A stretch of 64,000 nucleotides of DNA, from NCBI GenBank assembly GCA_021234155.1, contig JAJEKV010000011.1:10845045-10909044 (forward strand), written 5' to 3'. Source of the stretch: Isoetes taiwanensis. Lineage: Eukaryota; Streptophyta; Lycopodiopsida; Isoetales; Isoetaceae. Shown here piece by piece: positions 46,160-57,558 of the stretch (position 1 is its first letter; the number at the start of each line of letters is the position of its first letter). The notes under the pieces were generated by a model, which saw nothing but the letters and a program-made list of their open reading frames with translations, searched no databases and was not told the origin of the DNA. A program made the translations under genes and the position numbers.

Positions 46160-47081
46160 TTTTACTATACGGATGTGATTGATGCGCTTAAGACCATGGC
46201 AAATGGCAGAGCATGTGACTCAAATGGGTTGTCCATAGAACTTTTGAAATGGGGAGGATCTAAGCTGCATGAATTCCTTGCGGATCTATGTAATGATGCA
46301 TTGAAAAATGGGTTTCCTGATGCATGGTGCTTAAGCGAGTCATTACCTATCCATAAGGCTGGTAACAAAGAAGATGTGTGAAACTATCGGACCATTTTGG
46401 TGAGTAATGTGTTTGCAAAGTTGTTTGCATCTATGCTTGAGCGAAAATTGTCTTCGGTGGGCGTGGAACAAAAAGATACGTCTTTGTTTGCGGGCGGGTT
46501 TTAGAAATGACCATTCCACTCTTGATCATTTAGTTACACTGCGAGTTTTGTCTGAAGGTGCAAAGGGTGCTGGTAATAAAAGATTTCTTGCCTTTATAGA
46601 TCTCACAAAAGCCTTTGATACAGTTAAGAGAACAGATCTTGCCCACATGTTGGAAATGCTTGAAATCCCAAAAGAACTCTATCATGCAGTTGCATGCTTG
46701 TATGACAGAGTACTAGTAGAACTATCCTTCCCATTTACAGGACCAGAAAAAGTGCAGAATACGATTGGAGTAAAGCAAGGTTGCCCTTGCTCTCCGACTC
46801 TTTTTGGATTGTTCATAGATGAACTAGAAAGCTGGATGGCGCGTCTTGGGGGGCCAGGAGCCCAATTGGGGAGGTATGTCTTGCAGCTCTTGATTTTTGC
46901 TGATGACATTGTATTAGTTTCAAGGACTGCAGCTGGGTTACAACGTCATCTTGATGTGTTATGTGCCTTTTGTGAACAAAAAAGCATGAAGATCAATCCT
47001 GAAAAGTCAAAGATAATGGTGCTAGGAGGCAGGGATAGTGCACAATCTTATATGCAGGTGATGTTCCACTTGAACAAGTAA
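46160..47081 (+). pseudogene. LINE reverse transcriptase, near intact
   Basis: 46175-46381 and 46407-47081 carry the domain in order. First come ACDSNGLSIELLKWGG and LPIHKAGNKEDV, then, past a stop, the NYRTILVSNVFAKLF region. FLAFIDLTKAFDTVKR is motif A, IGVKQGCPCSPTLFGLFIDE is motif B, and IFADDIVLVSRT is motif C with the catalytic Asp pair intact. MKINPEKSKIMVLGG follows. Two stops and a frame change break the N-terminal third. It synthesises cDNA at the nicked target. It resembles the scrap at 11.2 kb. Confidence 0.9.
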
Positions 47082-47089
47082 CGAAGTAT

Positions 47090-48080
47090 AAATATTTGGG
47101 AGTAGAAATGACGAATAATTATAAGTGGACATTGGCAGCCCAAAAGCGTGTATCAGGTGGTTTCAGGGCATTTTATAGTATGATGTATCAGTATAAGGTC
47201 AACAATTTTGAGCATTGGCGATTAAGAAAACTTCTTTTTGGGATACAAGTAAAAACAGTTCTCCTTTATGGAAGTCCAGTTTGGGGGGCCAGGTTTGTCT
47301 TTAAAGGGATGGAGAGACATAGAGAAGATACAAAAAAGATTTTTAATAGCTGAATTGGGAGTTAAGGTGCAAACTCCATACTGCATGCTGCTGGTTGAAA
47401 CGGGTTTATTACCTCTTGAAGTAGAGGCATTATGCAGAACCACCTCATATGTGAATCGAGTCCAAGCCATGGGCACAGATCGGTTACCATATCAGGCCCT
47501 TGTGCATAGCACAAAAGGGTGGTATGCTGATGTTATGAGATGGGCAAGAAAATGGCTGGATGATGATGCTTGGCCAGTATCCCAAAAATTTGAAGAAATA
47601 CATGATTATGTGGCTGCACGAGCAATTCACAAATTGTGGCAAATAAGTGATGAATCTGACGTGGAAACCAAGTTTTACCTTGCTGAGATAAATGATCTAT
47701 CGGAGTATAAAGAGCAGTCTTATCTACTCTCATGTATTAGCAGAAGAAAACGTACGTTTATCTCTCAAATCAGATTGTCGTCTCATCATTTGTGTATTGA
47801 GACTGGAAGGTGGAATAATACACCTTCCAATGAGCGGTTCTGTCCGAGTTGCTTAGATCCAGCAATTGAAGATGAAGAGCACGCATTCTTGAACTGCTCT
47901 GCATATGAACAAGTTAGGCGCCAGTATGATATTACAGCATCGACACTTGGTGAACTCTTTGATGTTGTACCTACGCATACCTTATATTCATGTCTTAGAG
48001 ATATTTTTAAAGAGAGAGAAGAGATAAGTGAACTTTTCACTCTTATGAGTAATTTTGACATTGATGGCGTTCTAGGCTAA
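47090..48080 (+). pseudogene. LINE ORF2 C-terminal region with CCHC-like finger
   Basis: After the RT, KYLGVEMTNNYKW and LLYGSPVWGARF (47090-47300) lead, with one frame change, into a 270-codon frame (47268-48080). It holds FLIAELGVKVQTPYCMLLVE, an IETGRW motif and FCPSCLDPAIEDEEHAFLNC (47838-47905), a C2HC finger. The same layout occurs in the LINE at 57559-59413, so the two are related. The frame ends FDIDGVLG and is followed by the tail. Confidence 0.88.
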
Positions 48081-48218
48081 GTGCCAAATAGATCTGTATT
48101 CTTTTGCCATAGAGGCCTGGGGGCCTAAATGGCTTGGTCAATAAATTAAATAAATTAAATTAAAGTAAATTAAATTAAAGTAAATTAAATTAAATATGAA
48201 ATTCTGGACAAACCAAAT

Positions 48219-48238
48219 TAAGCAAAAACTCAGAATTT
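48219..48238 (+). repeat. Target-site duplication, right
   Basis: TAAGCAAAAACTCAGAATTT, identical to 43924-43943; similarity continues imperfectly upstream (ACCAAA). Confidence 0.92.
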
Positions 48239-48289
48239 GATATATTAATTGTATTTGTAAATTTCACATAATTTACATCAGCAATATTT

Positions 48290-48781
48290 ATATTTTTTCA
48301 GAACCTCAACTGCATGCTTGGAATCCTTATCCAAGAGGTTTGTTAGTTTCTCATAAACTACATAATCATTCATATTCTCAACTTCTAGTAAACCTTCTAA
48401 TCAAGGTCTTAACTACTCGATAAGAAAATCATCCTTTCGACAAGATGGCTGGTAAGTGTTTGGTGTTACAATTGTTTTTGCAGCATTCTTGTAACCATAA
48501 TAGAGTAGATCATCAATCAAGAGCGTGTTGTATTCAGCCCAAGTACCCTTGTATCTATAATCTTGGTAGATGTTGCTTAACTCCTTCAGAAAAATAGGCT
48601 TCCTGTGCATTTTGTATGATGTGTTTGTACACATGTATGAACACCAAATGAAAACAAATTTTTCCTTTAGACCTCCTGGGAATGTATGCTTCATGATCAA
48701 ATTCAGAATAGTGCTATTGAAGGTACTCCAAATCGCAACCTTGAAGTGCTCCACACACCATTCCAAAATTCTATTGCACGG
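48290..48781 (-). pseudogene. NIF/FCP1-like (HAD) phosphatase domain, 3' part
   Basis: The minus strand reads CNRILEWCVEHFKVAIWST, EKFVFIWCSYMCTNTSYK, HRKPIFLKELSNIYQDY, NTLLIDDLLYYGYKNAAKTI and CRKDDFL. These are the NIF-type HAD phosphatase blocks, with the S/T-type loop (WST) and the ID-D motif of the active site. After two in-frame stops it resumes LEGLLEVENMNDYVVYEKL and ends at a TGA near 48290. Plant members dephosphorylate protein substrates such as the RNA polymerase II tail, though this subgroup is poorly defined. The LINE at 48783 cuts it exactly where the catalytic DxDx(T/V) loop should precede. Frame breaks could partly be sequence error. Confidence 0.82.
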
Positions 48782-48782
48782 G

Positions 48783-49312
48783 GCCCCACTTTGGCACAGG
48801 GGCCCCAAGCTTATGTGCTTGCTTCATTGTCGGGAACAAGCTTGTAGCTATTGCATCAATTCATACGGGGTCCCACAAAGCTACGGATTGAGGCAGGTAG
48901 ATGGGAGTGGCGCAATTTGTGAAGCGAGACTATGTGTCATTTGCGATTCTGAGGTTATTGAGAAAGCCATACTCTTCCGAGTTGCCCCTGCTTTTGAGAT
49001 AGTCAGGAATCATTTTTGACCTTAGCATTCCATTCCACGCTTCCACAACTTCTCGAGCATCATCCGTGCATGACTTGGCATTATACATACTTGAGGTTCT
49101 AGATAAACATGCGCAATTGCGAGCCCTCATTAGTCATTATCTCTGCTTGTCTAGTATCATCATTCTTTGCAAAGGTTTTCCCTTGAAAACCTTTCGGTGA
49201 GGGGTTTTTAATCCTAGTAGTAATGATTGTACTAGCCCATTGTATGGGTCCCATAACCTATTGGTCTCCGTGGACGTTAAAAAATCTATTCTATTCTATT
49301 CTATTCTATTCT
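48783..49312 (+). mobile_element. 5'-truncated LINE with (TATTC)n tail inside the phosphatase gene
   Basis: About 530 bases matching the reverse complement of 57559-58150: the end of ORF2 (finger region, damaged), a 3' UTR, a conserved terminal block with CCCATTGTATGGG and CTCCGTGGACGTTAAAA, then five to six TATTC units (49287-49312). A TTCTATT stretch in the left flank (48766-48772) resembles the tail, suggesting microhomology at integration. No clear target duplication. Confidence 0.88.
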
Positions 49313-50272
49313 GGAGCGCATAACTAGTATCTTCGTGTGGTTAAGATGTTTTGCCACTGCCTCATCTTGGATGTTGGTTGGTAATGGTTCAACCCCTTTC
49401 TCAAACACTTTGCACAGAACTCCCTCTAACTAAACTAAAAGCTTCATAGGTGACTTAAGTAAGCCTCATGCTTCTAACAATGAAAAGGCGCCCACGTATA
49501 CCACCATCACGCTTAGCATTTTTTTTTTTGTTGCAGCTGTGAGGTCTCTTGTATTTCCTGTAAGTTCGCAATTATTACAATATACACACACAAAGGAAAG
49601 CAACTTAATCACTAAAGGATGTGGACATCAATTACCCGATGAGGATGCTGCCTCGGATTGCAATTGTTGGCTTTCTTTTTTTTCCAGACTATGTGCAACC
49701 TGAATTACAAAGCTATTAACAAGCTGCAACTGTAAGCATAGCAAATATCAAGAACATCCCTAAGCCTATGTCTAACCTATCCCTGGCCAAAAATACTAAC
49801 ACCACTAACCTCAATAGGTTCACTCATGCGTGGAATCACACTCTTTGGATTCTTATTTTTCAGATTAGGTGATGCAGTAGTGTCATTTAATTCATGCCCA
49901 TCCTTATGACTTCTTGACATGTCTTGTTTAGCTGCAATCAACTTAAAAACCATTAAGTACAAAGGAACCACATACTAATTGTTGCATCACAACAGAGGCT
50001 ACCTGTTTCAATCATTGTTTCGCACCAAGATTCACTTTCGTCAAGATTAATGTCCTATGTGTTAATTTGGTCTTTCAAACATGTTATATTAGCAATAACT
50101 TCGAAATAGCATCTTGCACATGAACACTGCATTTATATTGCTGCTAAATTAAGATGTTGCAAGTCTTCTAATCTGAATATTTCAGCGTGTACTAATTGGA
50201 ATGAAGAAATTGAAATGGAAGCCATACATTACCATCTAAATTGTTACTTTCAGTATTGGAATCATCTCCCAT
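49313..50272 (-). pseudogene. NIF-like phosphatase gene, 5' exons
   Basis: Short minus-strand exons join in phase through GT..AG borders. Exon 1 is 50272-50228 (MGDDSNTESNNLDGN). Exon 2 is 50054-50003 (DINLDESESWCETMIET). Exon 3 starts at 49931 (completing Ala, then KQDMSRSHKDGHELND) and has a donor-like GAG|GTTAGT. Exon 4 begins near 49687 (VAHSLEKKESQQLQSEAASS). Exon 5 begins near 49557. The last piece (about 49432-49315) reads EGVLCKVFEKGVEPLPTNIQ and NHTKILVM before meeting the LINE tail. The N-terminus is hydrophilic and acidic. KILVM is where NIF proteins run into the catalytic DLNG-type strand, which is missing. The joined phases argue that this was a real spliced gene. Confidence 0.6.
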
Positions 50273-50760
50273 TGTGAGTCCCTTTTTAATTGTCAATGCA
50301 CTGCTCAAATGTCTTGGCAGAGGCTTTTTTTCCTCAAAATATGGCACGGATGGGGGAGGGGGGAGGGGAAGGGGGTAGAAATATGGGCTATAAATCTTCC
50401 AAATGACTTCTTCTCTGCTAACAATTCTTTAATATAAGTCCAAGGTAACAAAAAACAAAATAGACACCCAACTAACCATTACAAGACTCTGGTAGTGTTT
50501 CCAATTGCATTCCCTTCCATCTCTTCAAACCGAAAATAGATAGCCATATATTAATTAGCTTATGCTCACAAAAGTTCTTGCAGCATATTTCTGTTGTGCT
50601 ACATATATAGGAGCATTAAGTTGGTTAGGAACATGTGTCAAATGCAACAATCCAACTCCAGCATCAAATAATAATAAAACTTTGATTAACAAAATTACTA
50701 GAAATATGCAAGATAGCATGGTACATGATAGGCATGCATACACTTTATAACAATTATTGG
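50273..50760. other. Intergenic DNA between two minus-strand gene regions
   Basis: Contains a G-rich run (about 50350-50375, GGGGGAGGGGGGAGGGG-like) upstream of the phosphatase exon 1. This is the likely promoter/5' leader area, but no TATA box can be assigned with confidence. Confidence 0.35.
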
Positions 50761-53700
50761 TTAAAGCTTGCCATCCAGTTTTAGTGATCTTCGACAAAAT
50801 GGACATGCAGAATTTAATTCAACACTCTCCTTCATAGTATTTCTAACTATTTGTGTCTGTGGGAGAGGAGGATCCATATCAAATGGTTTTTGCATAGCTT
50901 GTCGAGCAAACAACAGCCTTGTGAGGCAAGATTTCATCTTGTTAAGCTCATCCAAGGTGCCATGTCTAGATATTTCTGAGAGAAAAAGGCCATCACTTGC
51001 ATCCTTTAGTGCAAGTTCAGTTTCAGCAAGTTCCTTCCTATGCAAATCAATAACTGCCTCGACGACCCTTGCGACCGTAGGTGTAGTCTCCATTAAAGCT
51101 GGCACTTTCCAATGTCAAACCTTAAGCGAACTTGCTTTCCTTCGAGATCTTTTACCATGTCTTTCATATCATTGCACTTCTTACTAGCTGATTGAAATTC
51201 CAGTCCAAGCTTGTCAATGTCATCTTCAATTGCTAAAATCCATCCCTCCAATTCTGTAGACATTGCTGTAATAAGCAGTTTATTAGAAATAAACACATGA
51301 AATTTGACAAGGCTACGAAGTTACTTGAAACTTACTATAAGTATAAGCTGCAACTGCATCTAATCATGATTGTAACTATGGCTGTGACTATGACTGCAAC
51401 TATAAACAGCATGGTCCACATTGATGAAGCTACCAACTGCAACTACTGACTATAATTACCAACTACGAGTTGACACGTGAATCTTCGTCTGACTAAATGC
51501 TGCAGCTGCAGCAAACAACTGTGATTACAAACTTGCACCTGCAACTTGCAATCAGCAATCACATACTTCTAACTTGCTAACAAGTGGAGCTTCAAAGCTT
51601 GCTCCTGCAACTTCCAACTAACAACAACATACTACTAACTTGCTAAAACTAACTTAATTTCTTCACAACTAAGCTTCAATTGCAGCTACCAAATATCATC
51701 TACAAGCAATGAACACAACAAATAGCTATTAACAATGAACACAACCAGAATGAAATTGAAAATTGTATCTCGCCATAAAACAAATTACATAAGAGATCAT
51801 AAAAAGTAGGTTGACTGCTACCTGGTATTTTATTTCAGAATTGATATCCTTGACCTTCAAATTTGATGAGAGTGTACATACTTTTGTGAAGACAATTTAT
51901 CAGCAATGATAGTCACATTCATTTCAGGAACAACACTTCCTGTGTCATCTTCTAACTCATCATCCGCATTATTGTTAGAAATTGGTTTTACTTCTTGCTA
52001 CTGATTTTGCATGACTATAAAAGCTCATCCAATTGATTTCACAAACAGTGCAATGTAAGAAGAATGCCACAACCAATGCTTGGGGTACCTGCCCTCCAAG
52101 AACCTTATTATGCTCATGCATTTTTTTTGTAAAGTGAGAGGACCTCATCCTTCCTGTTTTCCTTCAATAACTTGAACCTATAACAGGCCTTGCCAGTTAC
52201 ATTTGGATTCCACAATTTCCGCATTTCATTATCATTGATATGCTTTTCCTCTGATTTATACAACTCCATGTAGCTTAAACCTTTGTTGCTCAACTGGGAA
52301 ATTGCATGACTTGGAACAACTTCCATGCTTCAGAAACTTATCTGCATTATGCCATATTTTGCATTAAACCATTAGCATTCAATGAAGAAAATACTTATGA
52401 AAAGATAAAAATCAAGATTGTAGGTTATAATAGCTAATTTAGTGGCACTACAATGTCATGCGATGTTGAATAATAAATCTGCTATGGCCTAAATACACCA
52501 AGGAGCTGAGCAGCAGCAGCATGCAAATAAAAATGTTAGGTATTCTATAAGTGGTGAAGCAAAGTAGAATTAAGCAAAGGTGTGCAAAGAAATTGAACAA
52601 TTACATTATCAAGATAACTTACCTAGCAATGGAGGGAGGAAGAATTAGGCTCCAACAAGTTCCCAGCTCCAACTGTGCTTCCAGAGTGGAAAGTTGCACC
52701 AAAGTTACAGTAAAGAACAAAAATTTGAGCATTCTTTCATGTTTTACAGTTTGGATTCTCCTATTATTCCAAGAAAAATCTAAAAATGCAGTCTAATTTA
52801 TCCTATGAGAAGACAGGGCTGTCTGTTACATTCTGCTCCCCGTGAAAGAAATTTTGAGAATCCATACCTTGCAATGACAAGGAGGAAGCGATAGACACAG
52901 TGATTCGTGTATGAAGTTGAAACAAGGGGAAGCCAAAGAATTTGGATGCAACAATTCCCTCCCATTTTGATTTTTTGCTATTTCCATCGAAGAGCATACC
53001 ATCCTTAATTTTCAGAATTCAAATTCACAACAAGCCAAAAAAGTAATTTGTCGATATTTTCTTGAACTAATTTCTAACTACATTTTTACCTAATTTTATA
53101 GCTCAAAAACAAACTATTCGAGACACTATACCATGCTTTTACCCTGAAATTGATTCCAAGTGCCAGGTTTAGGATCAACAGTGAGAGGTAATGATTCTGC
53201 TCTTTGTTCTTCTTTAGGGCATAGGGGGATGGTACCCATTTTCAATGAATTACTCTTTTGTATCTGCTTGGCATAACAACTTTAATACCCTGCAAGTCAC
53301 AATAAGAATTTTTGGTAAGTTGATTGGACTATAAAAATTGCTTTTTTTTTTACTGACACATATATATCTAGCTTCTTCACTTTGTTCTCGAAGAAACAAA
53401 ATACATCTGTTTGAACCTACCTATGCCCCTTTGTAGGCGCACAATCTTTAGAGCTTACACTACCATATTCAACACCAGCAAGAATACTGAGGACCCTGCC
53501 TACCTCCTTGTATTTCTGCAATATTACCATGGGTAAGAATATCTCCATGCTAAACAAAAAAAGGAAAGATTTATGTGGAATCTTCACTGTGTCATAAACG
53601 TAATGTTTCTCTCCTGATGGGATATGAATTATGGTAGCCCAACTTCGTCTTTCAACAACTTGTTAATGATATGTGTATTAGAAAATATTCCTCTAGCCAT

Positions 53701-53900
53701 AACTTCACCATTTCCTCGTTTAACTGCTATATGAGTTAAAATCATTTAGCTTATGCATTTCTTTATGAGATACTTTGCTATTGGACTTTCTTCATGGATA
53801 TTACCAGCATGAGAAATGTGATTTGTGGTGGTACTGTCACCAAGGTTCAGAAGTACATGAACATCTTGTACACCATGGATGCCATGAGGTTTCTTCTATC
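50761..53900 (-). CDS. Unrecognised multi-exon gene (called X), possibly degraded
   Basis: Minus-strand exon candidates with splice-like borders run from about 53900 down to a TAA at 50761-50763. One block contains [20 protein letters not shown]. The next, about 53729-53421, reads [40 protein letters not shown] and [20 protein letters not shown]. Another, 53280-53153, has [20 protein letters not shown] and joins the previous one in phase. 53003-52868 has [20 protein letters not shown]. 52341-52090 has [20 protein letters not shown], with an A-run indel. 51265-51105 and 51104-50761 form a coiled coil ending [17 protein letters not shown] cannot name the family. One or two frame breaks are visible. 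It could be a nuclear protein; function unknown. Confidence 0.45.
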
Positions 53901-53924
53901 ACTGTTTCAAAAAATGGAGGTCAT

Positions 53925-54665
53925 GAACATATGTGGACGATGGATCCACACATAAAGATCTCCATTTAGAGCAGGCAATTCATTCAACATCTTATTTCTC
54001 TTGATGATAGTTGCATAAGTAGACCTATAACAAAGCAAGATTTCAAGCCTAAGATCAGCAAACAAATTTCATCAGAAACAGTTAACCATGACCATGTTAA
54101 TAAACTATAAATGACTTAATTCCAGGAAATTAAATAATATCAACTATTACAAAGATACATTTTATATAACAAAAGAAGAAGGCAGTTGTCACCCTTTGTT
54201 ACATGCCTTAGTAATGATCCTAGTAGCCCATTGTATCCTAGTAGTAATGATTGTACTAGCCCATTGTATGGGTCCCATGACCTACTGGTCTCCGTGGACG
54301 TTAAAAATTCTATTCTATTCTATTCTATTCTATTCTTAGGAACTTCTTTTGAAGTGGTTCAACTCTCGTATAAAAACACTGGCTTACCATTCTTCGTGGT
54401 GCCTATAATCTGCTTTTCAAAGTTAATATTCACCTATCATATCATACAAGTCAAATCAATATGCATGTACACAGTTTCTAAACTTCAAACCTGAGGCAAG
54501 AACGTGACACAAAAACTACATCATATGAACATAAAAGATGATAGGTAAGGATATGCAAATGTAGATCAGACAAGCACATTGATGAACTATAGTCAAGCAA
54601 AAAGTTATCATTCCAAGTAGAGTGTAAGCCACAACTAGTCGAAGAAATGCAAGATGGCTTGCTCT
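53925..54665 (-). repeat. Duplicated gene-X segment, copy 1
   Basis: Collinear with 56830-57440, about 85-90% similar by eye. Minus-strand patches include NELPALNGDLYV and VNINFEKQIIGTTKNGKPV, exon-like, next to the X region. A LINE tail is inserted at 54219-54339. Confidence 0.8.
54219..54339 (+). mobile_element. ~120 bp LINE 3'-end insertion with (TATTC)n tail
   Basis: Only the terminal block and tail of the 48783-49312 family. Flanked on both sides by CTTAG; the sister segment shows the empty site (GCCTTAGGGACTTC near 57110). Confidence 0.92.
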
Positions 54666-54667
54666 AG

Positions 54668-55730
54668 ATGATGAAGAAAAAGTGTTCTGCATTATGGACT
54701 CTAGACGATGATGTTCCACCTTGTATTCTTGCCTACCCCTGGAAGGTATTGCCTCATGGGAAGGCAACCAAAATTCTCGGTATCTCTGTGGGCATTCATA
54801 TCTCCATTTCTGATGTTTGGAATGTCATAATAGAGGGGTTGCGGAGGCACCTCTTTTGGAGGGATACTGCTAAACTCTCTATGCATGGAAGGGTAAAAGT
54901 TGCCAAGCATGCCTTGAGCAACACGCATGTCTATATGGCTTCTGCCATTCTTGCCCCCCAATCAAAGTTTCAGGAGATTGTGGGTGTTATTAGAAACTTT
55001 ATTTGGAGTGGAAACGAAGCAGGGGCTGTGATAAAGATTGTGTGGTCTAAGTGTATAAAACCTAAGTTTGCTGGAGGTTTAAGCATGATTGATATCCATT
55101 TTCAGAGTAAAGTTTTGGTCTCAAAATTCATTTAGAGGCTTCTCGTGGTAAGGATGATTCTCTTGGGTTACGACTTATTGCACGGGATCTTACCCACTGA
55201 GTCACACTTAAATTTGTTCCTCCTTGGAGTCTATTTTATGAGTTGCGGCCTTATCATAATGCTTCTTTATTTTTAAAGGGATTGTTAGATTCCTGGCACA
55301 TAATCAAAATATTATTTCACATCAGTCCAGTCGCTTGTGCTCAGTTGAATGCACCTTGTTGATGGATCTTCCTAGTAGACAATGCATCGCTTTGTGTTAC
55401 AGTGCTGACTCAACGACATTGAGAAATGGCAGGAATCTTAACAATTGTAGCATGGTATGACTTATGCTAGCTGCCGTCATGGGAGGCATTTCAGCTAAAA
55501 TATTTGTTGGGGCGATGGGATAGAGCTCTTTGGCAGAAAGTTGTTGACTATCTACAACCTATTATGTTATACCAAGAAGATATTTTGATATAGGTTTGTC
55601 ATGTGGAGGTTAAGGAGTGCAAACTTGTGAACTGTAAGTAGATGTGATCTTGGGCATGGGATAAAGAGTGCAACTTGTGAGCAGATCTGGTCTTGGGCAT
55701 GGGATAAGCTGCTTCATCCTAAACAGCGCC
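54668..55730 (+). pseudogene. L1-type LINE ORF2 fragment
   Basis: A 155-codon frame (54668-55135) reads CILAYPWKVLPHGKATKILG, WRDTAKLSMHGRVKVAKHAL and HVYMASAILAPQSK. This is the region between reverse transcriptase and the C-terminal zf-RVT domain of plant L1 elements, and matches 59880-60240. Later patches degrade, ending at WAWDKLLHPK near 55710, where gene-X-related duplicated DNA begins abruptly. Both ends are truncated and there is no poly(A), so it was cut by later rearrangement. Confidence 0.82.
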
Positions 55731-57440
55731 AACCACAATTGGACAGAGCAATTTAGGTTAGCCAAAAATCTTAACAACTAGCTTTTGGGACTAAAGACAC
55801 AAGGAACCATTCCATCCACGTTGACTTCTAGATAAGAAGAGTAAACTTTCTCTGTTTGTGGTTGCATATGTTTAACAGTAAGATATTAACACCCACCATC
55901 AATCTATAGCAACTTACTTCATTGTAGGCTGTGAATATATTGTTTGCTCTTAACTAAGTCTAGATCATTTTAACCTACAGAAAGAGCGAGATCAAGAATC
56001 TTTTTTAAAGTAGAAAATCCACAAGCTAGAGAAAAAAGTTGATTATAGCTTTTTTCTATCACAGTTCCTGAGAAGAAAACATACTGCAGTTATGGTGACC
56101 AAATAAGCTAGACATAAAATGGCAATTCTGCTTTGAACTAGTGGAACTTACCTTTGTTTCATGTGGCTAAGGAGGCAAAATACCTGAATTAGGCTTGACC
56201 TATTCTGGCAAAACCTATAAATCTTCCTCATAGTGAATAGGAAGTGATCAAATGTATGCTTAGTTGGGAGTGATCTTGACTGCCACTGCCAAATTACCTG
56301 CAATAGTACGTCTAGGCTGGTAGGTGGGAATATCTGGGTATATTCCAAGATATAGCTAGAATATACCCACCCACTAAGAGGAGCAAAGGTTTGCCCTTTA
56401 GGGGCAACCAGAAAAAAGGTAAAGCGGGCAAGTTTAGATCCTATAACTTTTCACCCATGTGGCAAAGTGGTAAAATCAAATAGAATAGAACAGATTTTTT
56501 AACAACCACGAAGACTAAGAGGCTATGAGGAAGGTTATGTTGTGGTTAACCACATCTAATGCAATGTTAGTGGCATTGACAGTTGATACCTACTAGATGA
56601 GGTGACACCAAAGAAATTCCTCATTGGAAGTTCCTGGCCATGCAACTATGGTAGGCATTTATGCGTTTGGCACAGTGTGGGACAATGGTAGGCTTATGGG
56701 TTTGGCATGACATGGGACAAATTCCAAGAAACTTTGGCATCCTATCTATTAAATCGAGAACTTCTAATAGCTAAAAGATTTCTCGAGAAGTTTTTCGGTC
56801 AAAATGAGGTCCTAGACACCGTCATGGACATATGTGAACGATGGATCCTACGTATAAATATCTCCATTTGGAGCAGGCAAGTCATTCAACATCTTATTTC
56901 CCTTGGTGAAATTTGCATAAGTACACCTATAATAAAGCAAGATTTCAAGCCTAAGATCAGCAAACAAATTTCAACAGAAACAGTTAACCATATTAATAAA
57001 CTATAAATGACTTAGTTCCAGGAAATTAAATAATATCAACTAATACAAAGGTACGTTTTATATAACAAAAGAAGAAGGCAGTTGTCACCCTTTGTCACAT
57101 GCCTTAGGGACTTCTTTTGAAGTGGGTCAAATCTCGTGTAAAAGCACAGGCTTACCATTCTTGCTGGTGCCTATAGGCTCTTTTTCAAAGTTAATATTCA
57201 CCTATCATATCATATAAGTCAAATCAATATCCATGTATACAGTATCTGAATGTCAAACCGGAGGCAAGAGCGTGACACAAAAACTACATTATATCGACAT
57301 AAAAGATGATAGGTAAGGATATGCAAATGTAGATCAGACAAGCACATTGATGAACTATAGCCGAGCAAAAAAGTTATCATTCCACCTAGAGCCTAAGCCA
57401 CAATTGTCGAAGAGATGCAAGATGGCTTGCTCTAGTTAGA
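55731..57440 (-). repeat. Duplicated gene-X segment, copy 2
   Basis: 55731-56815 matches 62651-63660 and 56830-57440 matches 53925-54665. Minus-strand exon-like patches include FEKEPIGTSKNGKPV and FDPLQKKSLRHVTKGDNCLL (about 57075-57135). In the first half is a frame matching SLPIHYDEDLQVLPEEVKPG of copy 3, but with stops. This copy is therefore decayed. It lacks the LINE tail of copy 1. Confidence 0.75.
56476..56530 (-). mobile_element. LINE tail scrap
   Basis: AATAGAATAGAACAGATTTT followed by a decayed version of the family's terminal block. Absent from the sister segment at about 63360, where the flanks are directly joined. Confidence 0.75.
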
Positions 57441-57558
57441 GAATGAACATGACCTTCAATGTTTTTATTCCTGATTTGACAACAACAACTACTAGATATG
57501 TACATTCATGAAAACATATCTATGTGGTTAGACAATACATGGTGGAAACGTAACTACA
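57441..57558. other. Spacer between duplicated segment and LINE
   Basis: Unique AT-rich DNA; nothing recognised. Confidence 0.4.

Larger units (their letters stand above)
43944..48218 (+). mobile_element. Nearly full-length LINE with ORF1, EN, RT and Cys/His finger
   Basis: Between perfect 20-base target duplications lies a non-LTR retrotransposon with ORF1 (44088-44800), an APE-type endonuclease region (about 44830-45640), reverse transcriptase (about 46160-47080) and a C-terminal CCHC-like finger (about 47838-47905). It ends with a short 3' UTR and an AT-rich (TAAAT)n-type tail (48138-48210). The coding region is broken by several stops and frameshifts. No RNase H domain was seen. It inserted just downstream of the minus-strand phosphatase relic, in what would be its 3' UTR. 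The clade cannot be settled without a tree. Confidence 0.92.
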
